From contig JADLHV010000063.1 of NCBI GenBank assembly GCA_020848595.1, positions 1 to 7,352 on the forward strand: a stretch of 7,352 nt of DNA. Reading direction: 5' to 3'. Under the pieces are notes generated by a model. It saw only the letters and a program-made list of their open reading frames with translations. It searched no databases and was not told the origin of the DNA. Position numbers and translations under genes: made by a program. This document shows positions 6,652 through 7,352 of the stretch, in pieces (position 1 is the stretch's first letter; every line of letters starts with the position of its first letter). The DNA is from Bacteroidia bacterium. GTDB taxonomy: Bacteria; Bacteroidota; Bacteroidia; NS11-12g; UBA955.

Positions 6652-7314
6652 ATGTCAAGTCATCATGTCGTAAGAGAAGCACAGGAGCCAGCGTTAATAA
6701 TCGCTAATGGGCAGTCTTGCGGTAATGAATTGATAGGGCAATTGTTAGAATGGAGTCCGTTCATAATTGTTCTAGACGGCGCATTAGAAAGGGTACTAGA
6801 ACTCGGATTGAAGTTTGATGTTGTATTAGGTGATTTTGATCATCAATCATTGGATTCAATAAGGATGAAAATCCCTCCAGATACTAAGATTGAATATGTT
6901 CCAGATCAAGAAAAGACAGATCTTGAAAAGGGATTAGAATATTTAATAGAACGTAAATTTACTGCTGTTAATATTATATGGGCCACTGGTAAAAGAAGTG
7001 ATCACTATATCAATAATATAGCGATTTTAGCTCGATATCAAGACAAAATCTCTCAAGTAATGATAGACGATCATTCGAGGATTTATCCGATTAAAACAGG
7101 TTTTAAGAAATTCTTTAAAAAAGGTGAAAATATTTCGCTTATTCCATTGAATAAGGTTGAAAATATTCATGCGACTAATTTAGAATGGACATTAACGAAT
7201 CATACCTTAGAATACCCTTTCAATACTAGTAGTAGCAATAAAATACGTGAATCTGGAATTATGGAAGTTACTTTTGATTCTGGGATTTTGTTAGTCATGG
7301 AATGCCTTGATTAA
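6652..7314 (+). CDS. thiN: Thiamine pyrophosphokinase (thiamine diphosphokinase)
   Basis: It transfers a pyrophosphate group from ATP to thiamine, giving thiamine diphosphate, usually for salvage of imported thiamine; cytoplasmic. The 220-residue length is typical. Family motifs appear in order: LDGALERVLELG (41-52, usual ADGGANRLLELG), FDVVLGDFDH (55-64, usual PDVIIGDFDS), DQEKTDLEKGLEYL (85-98, the metal/nucleotide motif DxxKTDxxK), ATGKRSDHYINN (111-122, usual GxxGGRxDHxxxN), and a C-terminal thiamine-binding-type beta domain with NLEWTL and NTSSSN. Several positions are non-consensus (Leu41, Leu45, His64, Lys114), but the acidic residues D42, D61, D63, D85, D90 and D117 are kept. The ATG directly follows the TAA of the propeller gene with zero spacing and no Shine-Dalgarno, suggesting co-transcription and perhaps translational coupling. 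The symbol follows Bacillus usage. Confidence 0.9.
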   Translation: MSSHHVVREAQEPALIIANGQSCGNELIGQLLEWSPFIIVLDGALERVLELGLKFDVVLGDFDHQSLDSIRMKIPPDTKIEYVPDQEKTDLEKGLEYLIERKFTAVNIIWATGKRSDHYINNIAILARYQDKISQVMIDDHSRIYPIKTGFKKFFKKGENISLIPLNKVENIHATNLEWTLTNHTLEYPFNTSSSNKIRESGIMEVTFDSGILLVMECLD

Positions 7315-7316
7315 TT

Positions 7317-7349
7317 ATTGATATTTCAATTAAATTTCTGTTTTTTTTT
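7317..7349 (+). terminator. Possible weak intrinsic terminator after the thiamine kinase gene
   Basis: ATTGA (7317-7321) and TCAAT (7326-7330) can form a 5-bp AT-rich stem with a 4-base loop, and a run of nine T lies at 7341-7349. The T run begins 10 bases after the stem, which is too far for a classic terminator, and the stem is weak. The position just after the last stop codon is the main support. Confidence 0.3.
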
Positions 7350-7352
7350 AAT

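Overview
This is a low-GC, AT-rich window (about one third GC by eye) from a Bacteroidota genome, most likely a Flavobacteriales-like lineage. The evidence is two proteins with type IX secretion system (T9SS) C-terminal sorting domains, an array of PKD domains next to an Ig-like domain of the CHU_C-associated kind, absence of Shine-Dalgarno sequences, and promoter-like TAnnTTTG boxes. The taxon below phylum level is inference.

Layout. Bases 2-3520 (+) hold the 3' part of a very large modular secreted protein; the frame is still open at the left edge, so its signal peptide and true start lie outside the window. A 70-base AT-rich convergent gap (3521-3590) follows. Bases 3591-4139 (-) encode peptide methionine sulfoxide reductase A (msrA). 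A 115-base divergent intergenic region (4140-4254) separates msrA from a rightward pair: a secreted sortilin/VPS10-like beta-propeller protein with Asp-box repeats and a T9SS sorting domain (4255-6651), then a thiamine pyrophosphokinase (6652-7314) whose ATG directly abuts the propeller gene's TAA. The last 38 bases contain a 9-base T run behind a weak inverted repeat.

How the genes relate. The two large proteins look like cell-surface or extracellular proteins; neither has a catalytic motif that I recognise, so adhesion or binding is a reasonable guess only. msrA (repair of oxidised methionine) and the thiamine pyrophosphokinase (thiamine diphosphate formation) are ordinary cytoplasmic housekeeping enzymes with no evident functional link to the surface proteins. 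The propeller-kinase pair is probably one transcript.

The most interesting signals are regulatory and architectural. Both divergent genes carry a TAnnTTTG box ending exactly 6 bases before the ATG, which predicts leaderless or nearly leaderless mRNAs. The propeller protein combines a lipoprotein-type signal sequence with a T9SS sorting domain. The large protein's Ig-like domain appears to be split by an inserted domain of about 163 residues. I see no mobile element, RNA gene, CRISPR array or defence system, and nothing that clearly amounts to a new multi-gene system.
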